Shown here in pieces: positions 21,850 through 34,346 of a stretch of 64,000 nucleotides of DNA. The notes under the pieces are model-generated. The model was not told where the DNA came from, searched no databases, and saw only the letters and a program-made list of their open reading frames with translations. A program made the position numbers and the translations under genes. This stretch comes from Myxocyprinus asiaticus (Eukaryota > Chordata > Actinopteri > Cypriniformes > Catostomidae). Within the stretch, counting starts at the first letter, position 1, and each line of letters opens with the position of its first letter. The stretch covers positions 12,899,992 to 12,963,991 of the forward strand of contig NC_059372.1 of the NCBI RefSeq assembly GCF_019703515.2, written 5' to 3'.

Positions 21850-22008
21850 TATATATATCTCAATGTGTTAGTCATCTTTAACATAACCAAACCAACCTTT
21901 TAAAGTGGCAGAGCGCTACTGATTATCTGATAAAAAAAGCAAGAAATGCATCAGTTTTTCTTTTGCCAGTTCTTTGACAAATTATTTCAAAATCAAAAGT
22001 TACCAAAA

Positions 22009-22765
22009 GTAGGGCCCTATGATTTCAACGATGCAGAAAACACAGGCAGAATCACGGAATCCAGACATAAAAATGGAATTAACTATAAAATGCGCAATGT
22101 AACGGAATTTAACATATTTGTAATAAATTGAATGTATGAATACACAATTAATCAAATTAGAATCATGAAAGGCCCTAGTATGATGATTAATCCACAAAAG
22201 GCTGAGATTTAATTAAATAAATACACAATCTGCATGTGCTGCACACTTTAAAGTGAATGTGTGAAGCCGGACGCAGATACACTGATACCACCTCATCATA
22301 AACATCACGCACATTCTGTGAGTGTGTAGATTACAAAGAGCAAAGCACATATTTACTGTGAAATACGCAGCACATGCAGACTATATATATTTCTATAATT
22401 AAATTGCTGCCTTTTGCGGTTTAATAACCACATTAAGCCATATAGCGAACTTCTAATCTTAGGGTTAGGGTTAGGTTTAGTGTTAAGAGTAGTTAGCGAA
22501 AGTAAGAGGCTGTCGTCACAAACATACAAACTAAAAGTGCTTCAATCGGTTTTCCGCCAAAAGAAAAGCTCAATTTAAGTAGACAAGTGAAATTGAAATT
22601 TTTTTTGACAGAAATATGTTATTACTGTATATGAAAATGTAATATTCAATGAAGTATTAGTAAATAGTAGTAGTAATAATAATCATAATTTTTTATGGTA
22701 AAATTTGATTAAACTTTAAAACACGGAATATGGGAAAAAAATTAAACTGATCTCATAGGGCCCTA
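22009..22765. mobile_element. Non-autonomous hAT-like element (757 bp)
   Basis: Ends are TAGGGCCCTATGA on the left and TCATAGGGCCCTA minus one mismatch region on the right (TCTCATAGGGCCCTA). CAAAAG directly flanks both sides (22003-22008 and 22766-22771). Words ACGGAAT and AACTATAAAATG occur inside. No transposase. The terminal motif contains the palindrome GGGCCC, so the exact edge is uncertain by one base. Confidence 0.6.
22446..22495 (+). repeat. Telomere-like GGTTAG repeats inside the hAT-like element
   Basis: GGGTTAGGGTTAGGTTTAG is about three units. Too short to be more than a decayed tract. Confidence 0.45.
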
Positions 22766-22769
22766 CAAA

Positions 22770-23810
22770 AGCATAAAAAATTTTTTTTTAAAAAAAGACA
22801 AAAGCCACTAGAGCTTGCATGACTACTAATTTTTACCAGTCGACTACTCACCCAAAAAAGTATTCAACTATTTGCAGTCAAAGTTTGCCTTATGTAAATG
22901 ATTCACCTAAGAGGTTGTGTTAACAAAAAAAAAAAAAAATTTAAATATCGATGGATAATTCCAAATGTTGTCCGTCATTTTGACGGTCTATTTTATGGGT
23001 GTTAATTTCCCACCCTTACTACTATAATCCAGCTGGAGATTGATCTGGAGCCACAGATCAATGCTGCACCTGTTCAATATTTGTGTCATAGCACGCGACA
23101 TTGCATCTCAGCGACAACGTGATAAGGGAAGAGACGGTGAGCGCGAGAAAGGGGGAAAATAATAAAGAAAGAGAGGGAGTCAATGCTCTGTCCCTGAAGA
23201 GCAGCAGGCATGTCTCAGCCTCCACCCTTTTTAATCTTGCAGGCTCTCCATGGGTAGAGCATCTCCTGTGCCACTCACCCCCGCCACTGCTACAAGCTCC
23301 ACTTGCATACTCTTGACATATCTAGGTCTCCATGTGAATAATAAAGCAGCTGCCAGATTCCTGCCTTTGATACGCAGCCCTTGAAGTAAAGATCTGCATC
23401 TGATCGAGCGCAATCACTGGCTAATTAATGAGATGGAAGGCCCACACTGGGCCTACACTGGCCCATCATGCTGCCACCACTGTCCATCTCAGCTGGTCCC
23501 CAGAGAAGAACCCAGAGAGCCAGCCAAGCCTGGAGGAAGAGACTTGAGGAGCACCCTCGGGACAATCAGATGCGGCTTATGCAACGAAGACAGCGAACAA
23601 GCTCAATGCTGCGATAATAATATGTGTAAAAATAGGCTCTTTTAGCCATATGTAAGGTTTGATGGAGAAAGATTTATGTTCCAATACTGTTGCCAAAGGA
23701 TTTTTTTGTTTTTTTGTTGTTGATATTCTTGACATTTTTATTGATAGAGACAGCACCACAACCAGGTTATGCACCATTCAGAATTGAATTGAGAATGTCT
23801 TTCAAATTCC
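22770..23810. other. Low-copy DNA, no gene seen
   Basis: A-rich runs at about 22780-22800 and 22925-22940. The segment 23100-23600 is GC-richer with overlapping open frames of 60-71 codons on both strands and no domain. No splice-flanked exon was recognised. Confidence 0.5.
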
Positions 23811-23814
23811 AGTT

Positions 23815-24095
23815 TACTTCCTAGTTCACCCCATTTACTCACCCCCATAGCATACCAGATGTGTATGACTTTCTTTCTTCTGCTGAACAAACAAAGATTT
23901 TTTTGAAGAGTATTTCAGCTTTGTAGGTCTTCACAATGCAAGTGAATGGGTACTAACATTTTGAAGCTCCAAGTAATCCATAAGACTCCAGTGGTTTAAT
24001 CCATGTCTTCAGAAACGAGATGATAGGTGTGGGGGAGAAACAGATCAATATTTATATCCTTTTTTTACAATCAATCTCCACTTTCACTTTCACAT

Positions 24096-24130
<35 letters not shown>

Positions 24131-24450
24131 TGATTTGCATTCTTCGAGTATATTGCCACCAATTTATAGTAAAAACTGATTAAATATTGATCTTTTTCTC
24201 ACCCACACCTATCATATAGCTTCTGAAGATACAGATTTAACCACTGGAGTTTTATGGATTACTTTTAAGCTGCCTTTATGTACATTTGGTACCCATTCAT
24301 TTGCATTGTCAGGATCTACAGAGTTGAACATTTCTTCTAAAAATATTTGTTTGTGTTCAGCAGAACAAAGTCATACACATCTGAGATGGCATGAGGGTGA
24401 ATAAATGATGAGACAATTTTAATTTTTGGGTGAACTATCATCCCTTTAAG
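23815..24450. repeat. Large fold-back element (about 635 bp) with poly-T centre
   Basis: Left arm words CTAGTTCACCCCATTTACTCACCC, ATGTGTATGACTTTC, CTGCTGAACA, TGAATGGGTAC, AATCCATAAGACTCCAGTGG and ATAGGTGTGGG reappear in inverted order on the right (CCCACACCTATCAT, CCACTGGAGTTTTATGGATT, GTACCCATTC, TGTTCAGCAG, GTCATACACAT, GGGTGAACTATC). A run of about 33 T lies at 24097-24129 near the middle. Non-coding. Confidence 0.8.
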
Positions 24451-24628
24451 ATGGTAGAATTAAAACAGAATGATGGACAAAGACCTGCCTTTATTTATTC
24501 CTTCAAAGTCTTCAACATGGAATTAAACAACGTGAGGCAGGCTCACATGATGGAAAACTTAAACACAACATCTATGAGGTTATCTGCACTTGTCTCTTTC
24601 TCATCAAACTGAAAAAATAGGCAATTCT

Positions 24629-24724
24629 TAAAGGGACAGTTCACCCAAACATGAAAATAAATGTAATCATTTACTCATTTACTAATCTTATAATTTTCAT
24701 TTTTTTGTGAACTATTCCTTTAAA
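24629..24724. repeat. Short fold-back MITE, family A-like ends
   Basis: TTAAAGGGACAGTTCACCCAAACATGAAAA on the left, and TTTTCATTTTTTTGTGAACTATTCCTTTAA on the right, about 95 bp in all. The central part of family A is missing. Confidence 0.7.
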
Positions 24725-26289
24725 TTCTGTCTTTTAACAACAAAGTTTTTTTTTTTTTTTCCTTATTTAAGATTTAAGTCCTTATTTTCAGTTCTATGAC
24801 CTTTTGGTCAGGATCTTCATACCCTCTTTTTAATAACCATCAAATGTTACCCATCATATGCTTTAACACTGAGATAGACTAAGACATACAAATTAAATGC
24901 AGCTCAACTGTCCCGCCATCCTAATCCTCTTCCTGGTAGATCTGGAGATGCAAAAACAATTTGTGTATTATAGCCAGCAGGTCAGAACCTAAAAGTCACA
25001 GAGAGACTTGGACGGCAGATCATCAAGGGAAAACTTTGTTGTGCTGTACAGACAAAATATACTCATTGGCCCAGATGTGTTTTTATGAGGAAAACAAGTT
25101 CACCTCATGGGTATTGGGCACTAGGCAGGCTCTAAACCTGAACACTCTCTTGCGAAGGGGATATGAGCCAATCAGAAAGGTCTCTAGATGGCTGCCCCAA
25201 AGCTGCTGTTTTCACAAGCCCAGCCATAAACGTTTCATTATGACAGCTGGTGCAATAGATAGCAGCTCAGGACCATTCTAGCTTGCCACCGCAACGGCTC
25301 GTTCCACTTCCCCTGCAATATCTGATTTGGCCCCGGGTTCGGAGGGTCTTAGGAGCATTGCAAGAAATTTCATTTCTATTTTCCTACTTGTCGTCTTTCC
25401 GCTATCCTCTCCCTCCCTCTCTCTCTCTCTCTCAGACTGCCCTCCTTCAGGTCCTCTTGACACAACAGATGCACACCAGCAGTCAAGCAAGACAGACTGC
25501 GTGGTTAAAACTAGGTGGAAAAAATGGGAGTTTGCCCTGCAGTGAGTATGAAAGCAACTCCGAAGTCATCTCCATTTGTCACAAGCTCCATGCTGGAACT
25601 GCCGGGCCACTTCTCATACACTCAAAATCTCTGACAAGAGTGAGCCGCTGATGAAAATAGCAAATAAATGGGATGTTATGGAGCTTAGCCTAGCGCCGCT
25701 ATACCAGTAGTCATTAGAGAAGCCTCCGGCAATTATTCCTTTAACTACAGATTGTGGCTGCCTATACATCATTGCAGAATGCTAAATGGGGGTTCTAAAC
25801 AGCTCATATGTGAGCGCAAATGCCACAACTTCATCAAGTCACGACTACATTGTGCAAGTGACGTTGCAGGGTTTCTCGTCAGCTTTACACAACGCATCAG
25901 AATGGATGTAAATACTGTATATGCTTTCTCAGTATTTCGTTTTATTTCATATTTGGCATTTTGCCACATTTATTGATCATTTAGTAAAAAAAAATAAAAA
26001 TGGAAATGATAGGGAGAAGAGGGGGGATTGGGATTAGGAAATGTTGTGAGCCAGACTTAAACTTGCGTGACCACACAACATGACATTGTTTCCTAACAAG
26101 GCATGTACAAAACTTAGTATTTTTAAAAATATGCATTTTTTTTTCAATCATGAATATCAAGAGAGTTTCTAAGGGTTACTCCATTTAACCTGAAAATAAA
26201 ATGCCTTTTCATAAAAACTTCAAAATATCTGATCCTCTTTTTTTTTTAACTGTACACAGTCATGAGGGTCTAAAGGGCTCCTCTCGGTT

Positions 26290-26322
<33 letters not shown>

Positions 26323-27990
26323 TTTGGTCACATGACATAATGGCTAGTGTTGGTTACACTTACTGACTTGGTAGACAAAAGTCTTTCAAATATTAATAAT
26401 ATTTTAAAACAACACTGTTTTACTGCATTTTTTTTATTATAATTATTTTAAGAAATAATACAAAAAGCTTTTTCAAAAATACTTTTTTCTTTTTCAAGAA
26501 TTACAGTTTTTAAAGAGACTTTTATTTTATATTATTTTTACCGTCTTAAAATAGTTACAGCACCTTTTTTTACTTTAACCCCCATACAAAATATCAAAAT
26601 TATTTAGAATTGAAAATAACTCAGAAATCGAAAGCTTGTTCATCATAGTTGAGGTGTATTCAAGAAATTGTGTGAATTGCATTTTTTATGTATTTTTGAA
26701 TAATTTCATAGATCCAGACAGAAAACATCATTACATTATCGAACCCAAAAGCTATCTTCTCTTCTATATACATTTTTATAAATAGAGTTTTTGTCCAAAC
26801 CAACCACATTACGAGTGTCGCTTTATGCCGGTTGTCTACATCTCTGTGATGTCGTTCTGTGTAGCCTCGCCTGCAGTGAAATCTCATTGTCAAAAATCCC
26901 GTTCTATTTAGCTGTTTATTAAACATCAGTTATGTTTTTTTGGCTGTGAATTTTTGCTGGAAACTAGTTGCACTGTGCCTAGTTATTATTATATGAGTGC
27001 CACGGCTCCAACATTTCTCCAAGTATAGTCTTCCTTATACAGTTAAGTAAATGTGTCATGAACAGATGCTCATTTATGGGTGAATACCCCTACGATTGCA
27101 AACACAACAAAAATGCTTGAAAGACGGAATATGGGTCAGCGCTGCAAATGGAGCATAACAAGCCACAATTTTACAGTACTTACAGTACTATTAAACGGAG
27201 CCAAATGCTTAGACCCTTTCTGAAATTTCTTTTATTTCAAACCCTGCCTAACCTTTGCAGCTGATGCCATAAGTCACACTCCATGCAACAAGCTACGCTC
27301 TTTGACACGGGTCTGTAATCCTCAATGGCGGCTCTCAGCAAGCGTCAACAATATGCCAGCCACAACAATAGAATGAGGCAATAATACTGACAAAGCCAAA
27401 CAAAAACTCTCTAATGAGGCGCGAGCTTGCTTGACACATCAAAGCAAAGAAAAAAGTGCTGCATTCTCAGAATATCACCCCTGCAAGACAATCTGACATA
27501 CCTGAGCACACAGCAAACGTTGCATTTGAGCTCAGAGGAAAAGGATCACTTGAGGCCAGGCTCCACAGGGACAAACTACCTGCCGGTGCTCGAAAACTAG
27601 AAAGAGAGCTGTAAGATACAATCTGCAGAAGGTGAACCAGGTCAAAATAATCCCAGTGAAGCTGTCTTCATGGAAGAGCTAACTCTCTGAAGCAGAGAAT
27701 TGCCTTCAGCCAGTCCGGAGACTGATACAATACAGCACTGATGGAAATGGTAAACATCATTATCAAGTGATTATTATCAAGTCAGGTGCATGCAGTATGC
27801 ATGGCGACTTTATGTGTGCATGAAGCATGCTTTCGATACCATGTTGGAAAATAACTAACTACATGTAAGTTTATTCTGGTCAGTAAATCAGATTATTCTG
27901 ATGGTAAATAAACTGGTTCACTGTTTGAACTAATTCACAATTCGCTGTTTGTTACTATGTTTTCTCATCTGTTTGACTAGAATACTAATA
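24725..27990. other. Long low-copy stretch, no gene seen
   Basis: Contains a (CT)n run at about 25417-25433, poly-T/A tracts (24750, 26230, 26289-26324) and AT-rich sequence. Open frames up to 122 codons (25283-25651) are interrupted by the CT run, overlap frames on the other strand and show no domain. No exon or transposon ends were recognised. Confidence 0.5.
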
Positions 27991-27995
27991 TCTAA

Positions 27996-28015
27996 TATAT
28001 ATATATATATATATA
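27996..28015 (+). repeat. (TA)n microsatellite at left edge of Tc1 element
   Basis: TA repeat, of which the last TA (28014-28015) serves as target duplication. Confidence 0.9.
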
Positions 28016-29514
28016 CAGGTGCATCTCAATAAATTAGAATGTCGTGGAAAAGTTCATTTATTTCAGTAATTCAACTCAAATTGTGAAACTCGTGTATTAA
28101 ATAAATTCAATGCACACAGACTGAAGTAGTTTAAGTCTTTGGTTCTTTTAATTGTGATGATTTTGGCTCACAGAATTTGGCCTTCTGGAAAGTATGTTCA
28201 TTTACTGTATATGTACTCAATACTTGGTAGGGGCTCCTTTTGCTTTAATTACTGCCTCAATTCAGCGTGGCATGGAGGTGATCAGTTTGTGGCACTGCTG
28301 AGGTGGTATGGAAGCCCAGGTTTCTTTGACAGTGGCCTTCAGCTCATCTGCATTTTTTGGTCTCTTGTTTCTCATTTTCCTCTTGACAATACCCCATAGA
28401 TTCTCTATGGGGTTCAGGTCTGGTGAGTTTGCTGGCCAGTCAAGCACACCAACACCATGGTCATTTAACCAACTTTTGGTGCTTTTGGCAGTGTGGGCAG
28501 GTGCCAAATCCTGCTGGAAAATGAAATCAGCATCTTTAAAAAGCTGGTCAGCAGAAGGAAGCATGAAGTGCTCCAAAATTTCTTGGTAAACGGGTGCAGT
28601 GACTTTGGTTTTCAAAAAACACAATGGACCAACACCAGCAGATGACATTGCACCCCAAATCATCACAGACTGTGGAAACTTAACACTGGACTTCAAGCAA
28701 CTTGGGCTATGAGCTTATCCACTCTTCCTCCAGACTCTAGGACCTTGGTTTCCAAATGAAATACAAAACTTGCTCTCATCTGAAAAGAGGACTTTGGAAC
28801 ACTGGGCAACAGTCTAGTTCTTCTCCTTAGCCCAGGTAAGACACCTCTGACATTGTCTGTGGTTCAGGAGTGGCTTAACAAGAGGAATACGACAACTGTA
28901 GCCAAATTCCTTGACATGTCTGTGTGTGGTGGCTCTTGATGCCTTGACCCCACCCTCAGTCCATTCCTTGTGAAGTTCACCCAAATTATTGAATCGATTT
29001 TGCTTGACAATCCTCATAAGGCCGCGGTTCTCTCGGTTGGTTGTGCATCTTTTTCTTCCACACTTTTTCCTTCCACTCAACTTTCTGTTAACATGCTTGG
29101 ATACAGCACTCTGTGAACAGCCAGCTTCTTTGGCAATGAATGTTTGTGGCTTACCCTCCTTGTGAAGGGTGTCAATGATTGTCTTCTGGACAACTGTCAG
29201 ATCAGCAGTCTTCCCCATGATTGTGTAGCCTAGTGAACCAAACTGAGAGACCATTTTGAAGGCTCAGGAAACCTTTGCAGGTGTTTTGAGTTGATTAGCT
29301 GATTGGCATGTCACCATATTCTAATTTTTTGAGATAGTGAATTGGTGGGTTTTTGTTAAATGTGAGCCAAAATCATCACAATTAAAAGAACCAAAGACTT
29401 AAACTACTTCAGTCTGTGTGCATTGAATTTATTTAATACACGAGTTTCACAATTTGAGTTGAATTACTGAAATAAATGAACTTTTCCATGACATTCTAAT
29501 TTATTGAGATGCAC

Positions 29515-29517
<3 letters not shown>
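28016..29517 (-). mobile_element. Tc1-like transposon, nearly complete (1502 bp)
   Basis: Ends CAGGTGCATCTCAATAAATT and its complement form terminal inverted repeats of 157 bp (28016-28172 and 29361-29517) that differ at only one position by eye (GTCGTGG versus GTCATGG). TA flanks both sides (28014-28015, 29518-29519). The interior carries one transposase reading frame on the minus strand with two stops. This is the best preserved mobile element in the window and probably a young insertion. Confidence 0.95.
28262..29218 (-). pseudogene. Tc1-like transposase with two in-frame stops
   Basis: The likely start is MGKTADLT at 29218 (an earlier in-frame Met is at 29254). The N-terminal paired-type DNA-binding domain has AKEAGCSQSAVSKHVNRKLSG and a second helix-turn-helix around GLMRIVKQNRFNNLGELHK. 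TAG (28814-28816) and TAA (28715-28717) lie in the same frame, which otherwise stays open across the gap. The catalytic triad is DD34E: Asp in LFSDESKF (between the stops), Asp in FQQDLAPAHT, and Glu in SPDLNPIENLW, with 34 residues between the last two. Length is about 318 codons, near the family norm of about 340. In Tc1 elements this enzyme cuts and inserts the element at TA. The triad residues are present, so only the two stops visibly inactivate it. Confidence 0.93.

Positions 29518-29572
<55 letters not shown>
29518..29572 (+). repeat. (TA)n microsatellite between two Tc1 elements
   Basis: Uninterrupted TA run at the right edge of the 28016-29517 element. Confidence 0.95.
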
Positions 29573-29577
<5 letters not shown>

Positions 29578-29658
29578 AATAAGAATATATAGTATATTAT
29601 ATCATATACGTATATTTGATATTAAACATAATATTTTATCTATAATATATTGGTATAC

Positions 29659-30985
<1,327 letters not shown>

Positions 30986-30987
30986 TA

Positions 30988-31956
30988 TACATATATATAT
31001 AAACTCAGCAAAAAAAAAGAAACATCCTCTCACTTTCAACTGCTTTTATTTGCAGCAAACTTAACATGTGTAAATATTTGTATGAACATAAAAAGATTCA
31101 AAAACTAAGACATAAACTGAACAAGTTTCACAGACATGTGATTAACAGAAATGGAATAATGCGTCCCTGAACAAAGGGGGGTCAAAATCAAAAGTAACAG
31201 TCAGTATCTGGTGTGGCCACCAGCTGCATTAAGTACTGCAGTGCATCTTTTCCTCATGGACTGCACCAGATTTGCCAGTTCTTGCTGTGAGATGTTACCC
31301 CACTCTTCCACCAAGGCACTTGCAAGTTCCCGGACAGTTTTGGGGAGAATGGCCCTAGCCCTCACCCTCCGATCCAATAGGTCCCAGATGTGCTCAATGG
31401 GATTGAGATCCGGGCCCTTCGCTGGCCATGGCAGAACACTGACATTCCTGTCTTGCAGGAGATCACTCACAGAACGAGCAGTATGGCTGGTGGCATTGTC
31501 ATGCTGGAGGGTCATGTCAGGATGAGCCTGCAGGAAGGGTACCACATGAGGGAGGAGGATGTCTTCCCTGTAACGCACAGCGTTGTGATTGCCTGCAATG
31601 ACAACAAGTTCAGTCCGATGATGCTGTGACACATCGTCCCAGACCATGACGGACCCTCCATCTCCAAATTGATCCCGCTCCAGAGTACAGGCCTCGGTGT
31701 AACGCTCATTCCTTCGACGATAAACGTGAGTCCGACCATCACCCCTGGTGAGACAAAACCGTGACTCGTCAGTGAAGATCACTTTTTGCCAGTCCTGTCT
31801 GGTCCAGCTAAGGTCAGTTTGTGCCCATAGGCGACGTTGTTGCCGGTGATGTCTGGTAAGGACCTGCCTTACAACAGGCCTACAAGCCCTCAGTCCAGCC
31901 TCTCTCAGCCTATTGCAGACAGTCTGAGCACTGATGGAGGGATTGTGCGTTCCTGG
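30988..31956 (-). mobile_element. Tc1-like transposon, family 3, 5'-truncated
   Basis: The end next to a short TA run reads ACTCAGCAAAAAAAAAGAAAC (from 31002), a familiar fish Tc1 terminus. Homology runs to about 31956 and then stops inside the transposase frame; the other terminal repeat and the DNA-binding N-terminus are missing. It abuts the family 2 element through a TATACATATATATAT spacer. Confidence 0.88.
31201..31956 (-). pseudogene. Tc1 family 3 transposase, C-terminal 252 codons, open
   Basis: The frame is open from the break at about 31956 to TGA at 31201-31203. It begins in the second helix-turn-helix (THNPSISAQTVCNRLREAGL), continues RQVLTRHHRQQRRLWAQ, and holds a complete DD34E domain: Asp in IFTDESRF, Asp in LQHDNATSHT, and Glu in GPDLNPIEHIW with 34 residues between. 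It ends KRCTAVLNAAGGHTRY. No stop or frameshift is seen in what remains, so it is a truncated but otherwise intact catalytic part. Loss of the first DNA-binding domain means it should not recognise its own ends. Confidence 0.92.
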
Positions 31957-32795
31957 TATTTACTGTAAATTTATCAGTTCAAGTTTAGCTGTCATCCTAA
32001 TTTAGGTTCATGAGGTTCATTTTAAAAACCTTCATTGTTTTTTAGCCAGAAAAATTTGTCTCTGAATAAATTATAAATTATATCATTCATTTAATAGATT
32101 TAAAACAATTCTGCTGTCTTTATTAACTTCAATCTAGTTAGCAACTGTTTGTTAGGAGCTCATAGTGTAGCTAACATTTTTTTTTTTATAAGGGAAGTTG
32201 GACTGTAGTTTAACTAATTGAAATGATTAATATCATGTAGCTTTTCAAACTACAGCTTCAAAGTTGCTTCCTCAACATTATTTGCACACAGATATACTGT
32301 ATATTGGTCCCTTTCGTTCGGAACCAATTACCAACCAAACTGAATAAGCTTTATTTCATTGGCTATTTACTTCCAGAGCAAATTCAAATAAAACTCTTCA
32401 TGATACAACTCATAAAAACAGGACAAAGCAGAATCGATTAGCCTATAAGGTTTATGAAAGGGTAAAAAGCACTTTATTTGAGAGCGAATTGGCAGTAAAA
32501 AGCAGTGCTACAATCCATTTTCACTGACTTCCAGGAAAATTTTCCATCACGTCTTAATATTTCCCTCGAGTAAAAAACATGTCACAGTTGACGAAGATGT
32601 CTGAAGATTAAGTATGCTTATAGATTAATATGTACTGTATTTCAGCATTACTAATACCTGTGAGTCATGCTAAGACACAAGTTTTCATCTAAATATCCAA
32701 AGTAGGTTATTCAGTCTTCTGTTTGGCTCATAAATTTCACCAATGGGCTCGAGATTAAATTCGAGAATGTTTATTTGTGAGTATGCTGGAGGTGG

Positions 32796-32831
<36 letters not shown>

Positions 32832-34345
32832 AAGGTTGCTCTTCTAAAGTAAATTTCAATGCACATTGAGGCACTTAACCCTCCATGCAGACCCTCAGAG
32901 GAAACGAACACATTTCAAAGACGCTCATCCGTTTATAGCATTCCACTCAGCCGCACATATTTTTCACAGAAACATTATCAACATGGACATTCCGCGGCGC
33001 TACCAATGGCAAATGGAATCATGCGGACCCGAGAGAACATTATATGCGCAGTGAAACGTCAGAGGGCCGTAAACAAGCATACAGCAATACATGGAGCCAT
33101 CTCAGTGGCTAAATAGCTAAATGGTGTTAGTGCTAGGTGCAGTGGCTATTTCACCATACTCTCCATTTGCAAGAGGAAACCTCAGGACTGATTTTCTAAA
33201 TGAACATACTTCTTTTCCAATTACATCTACAGAGTAGTTGTAATGTCGCATTTGGTGATTCTTTTCTGTTAGCAGTTGATTTTACAAAGTGTTTCCAAAT
33301 GGGAGACTGCTAAATTAGAAAGAGCGACAGAAAAATACAAGAAGAGAGGAAAGTGAAAGCCACACCTCTGTATTGCGCTTGTTGTTCACTGAAAAACATC
33401 ATAGCTAACTGGCTAGCAAACAGCTTGACCCCCAACACTCTCTCAATGGCCATTTATGTGTACTAGAGCGGATGTAGGGGGCGGTCACCTCCTTGTAAAC
33501 AACACTTTGCGTAAAAAATAAAAAAAAAGGTGGAAACTTACATACACTAGCTTTCTAGTCTCAGTTATGCTAAAGTTACTAAGAAGATAGATGGTGGGGA
33601 CAGGATGTTAGCTGTAGACTTAAGCTTAGATGCTCATTTAAATTGATGCAAATTAAAATAGAGCTGCAGCCCTGCCGTCAATTTGTAGGCAAACCCGGAG
33701 GGCTAATTCGCCATGGGTTCTCTCAGGAATTTTCAATGGGTTTTTATTATAGGGTTTTTCAATTTATGAGTAAAATAACTCATTGCTTGTGTGCACATGA
33801 AAAAGCATGCAGGGTCAGCATCTTCAAAGCTCATATACACACACATGCACACAGACACACATGAACATATAGTTCTGATACACAGCAAAAACTCATGATC
33901 ACAGGCATCTCTCACTTGCACTGACAAACACACGCACACACACAAGAGATGAAACACTTGCGACACACTGTCTCCTATGGGCATCAGCAAACTGTAGCTC
34001 GACATATTGTAACTCGACCTAGATTCAAGTGTGTTCACTCTCATTTTTTTATCTCGCTCTTTATTTCTCACATAGACACACACACATACTGTAGTATATA
34101 AATACAAAGATGAGAGTAGGTATGCTAATTAGAGTGAAACTCCTATCTGTTGGAAAGTGTTGGGTGACACAAGCATATCACCCAGTGTACTGAGAATTCC
34201 TGTCAACATAAAAATTGTGTGTGTGTGTGTGTGTGTGTTCACACTTTAAGGGAACAGCTGTATAGAGAGAGCAAGAGTTTTTAGTAGGTGATCTAGGAAG
34301 GTCTAAAAAGAGAGCACAATCACCTGCAGCAAAAGTAGCCTAGTT
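31957..34345. other. Low-copy intronic or intergenic DNA with short microsatellites
   Basis: Contains (GT)n at 32798-32828, CA-rich clusters at about 33836-33945 and (GT)n at 34216-34237. Open frames are short and overlap these repeats. No exon recognised. Confidence 0.55.
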
Positions 34346-34346
34346 T

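Noticed and set aside
21665..21903. Open frames of Ile/Tyr/Val repeats on both strands
   Set aside because: Pure translation of TA and GT microsatellites. The same holds at 7706-7962, 29504-29868 and 44609-44791.
25283..25651. 122-codon plus-strand open frame
   Set aside because: Crosses a CT microsatellite, overlaps frames in other phases and on the other strand, no splice-site support or domain.
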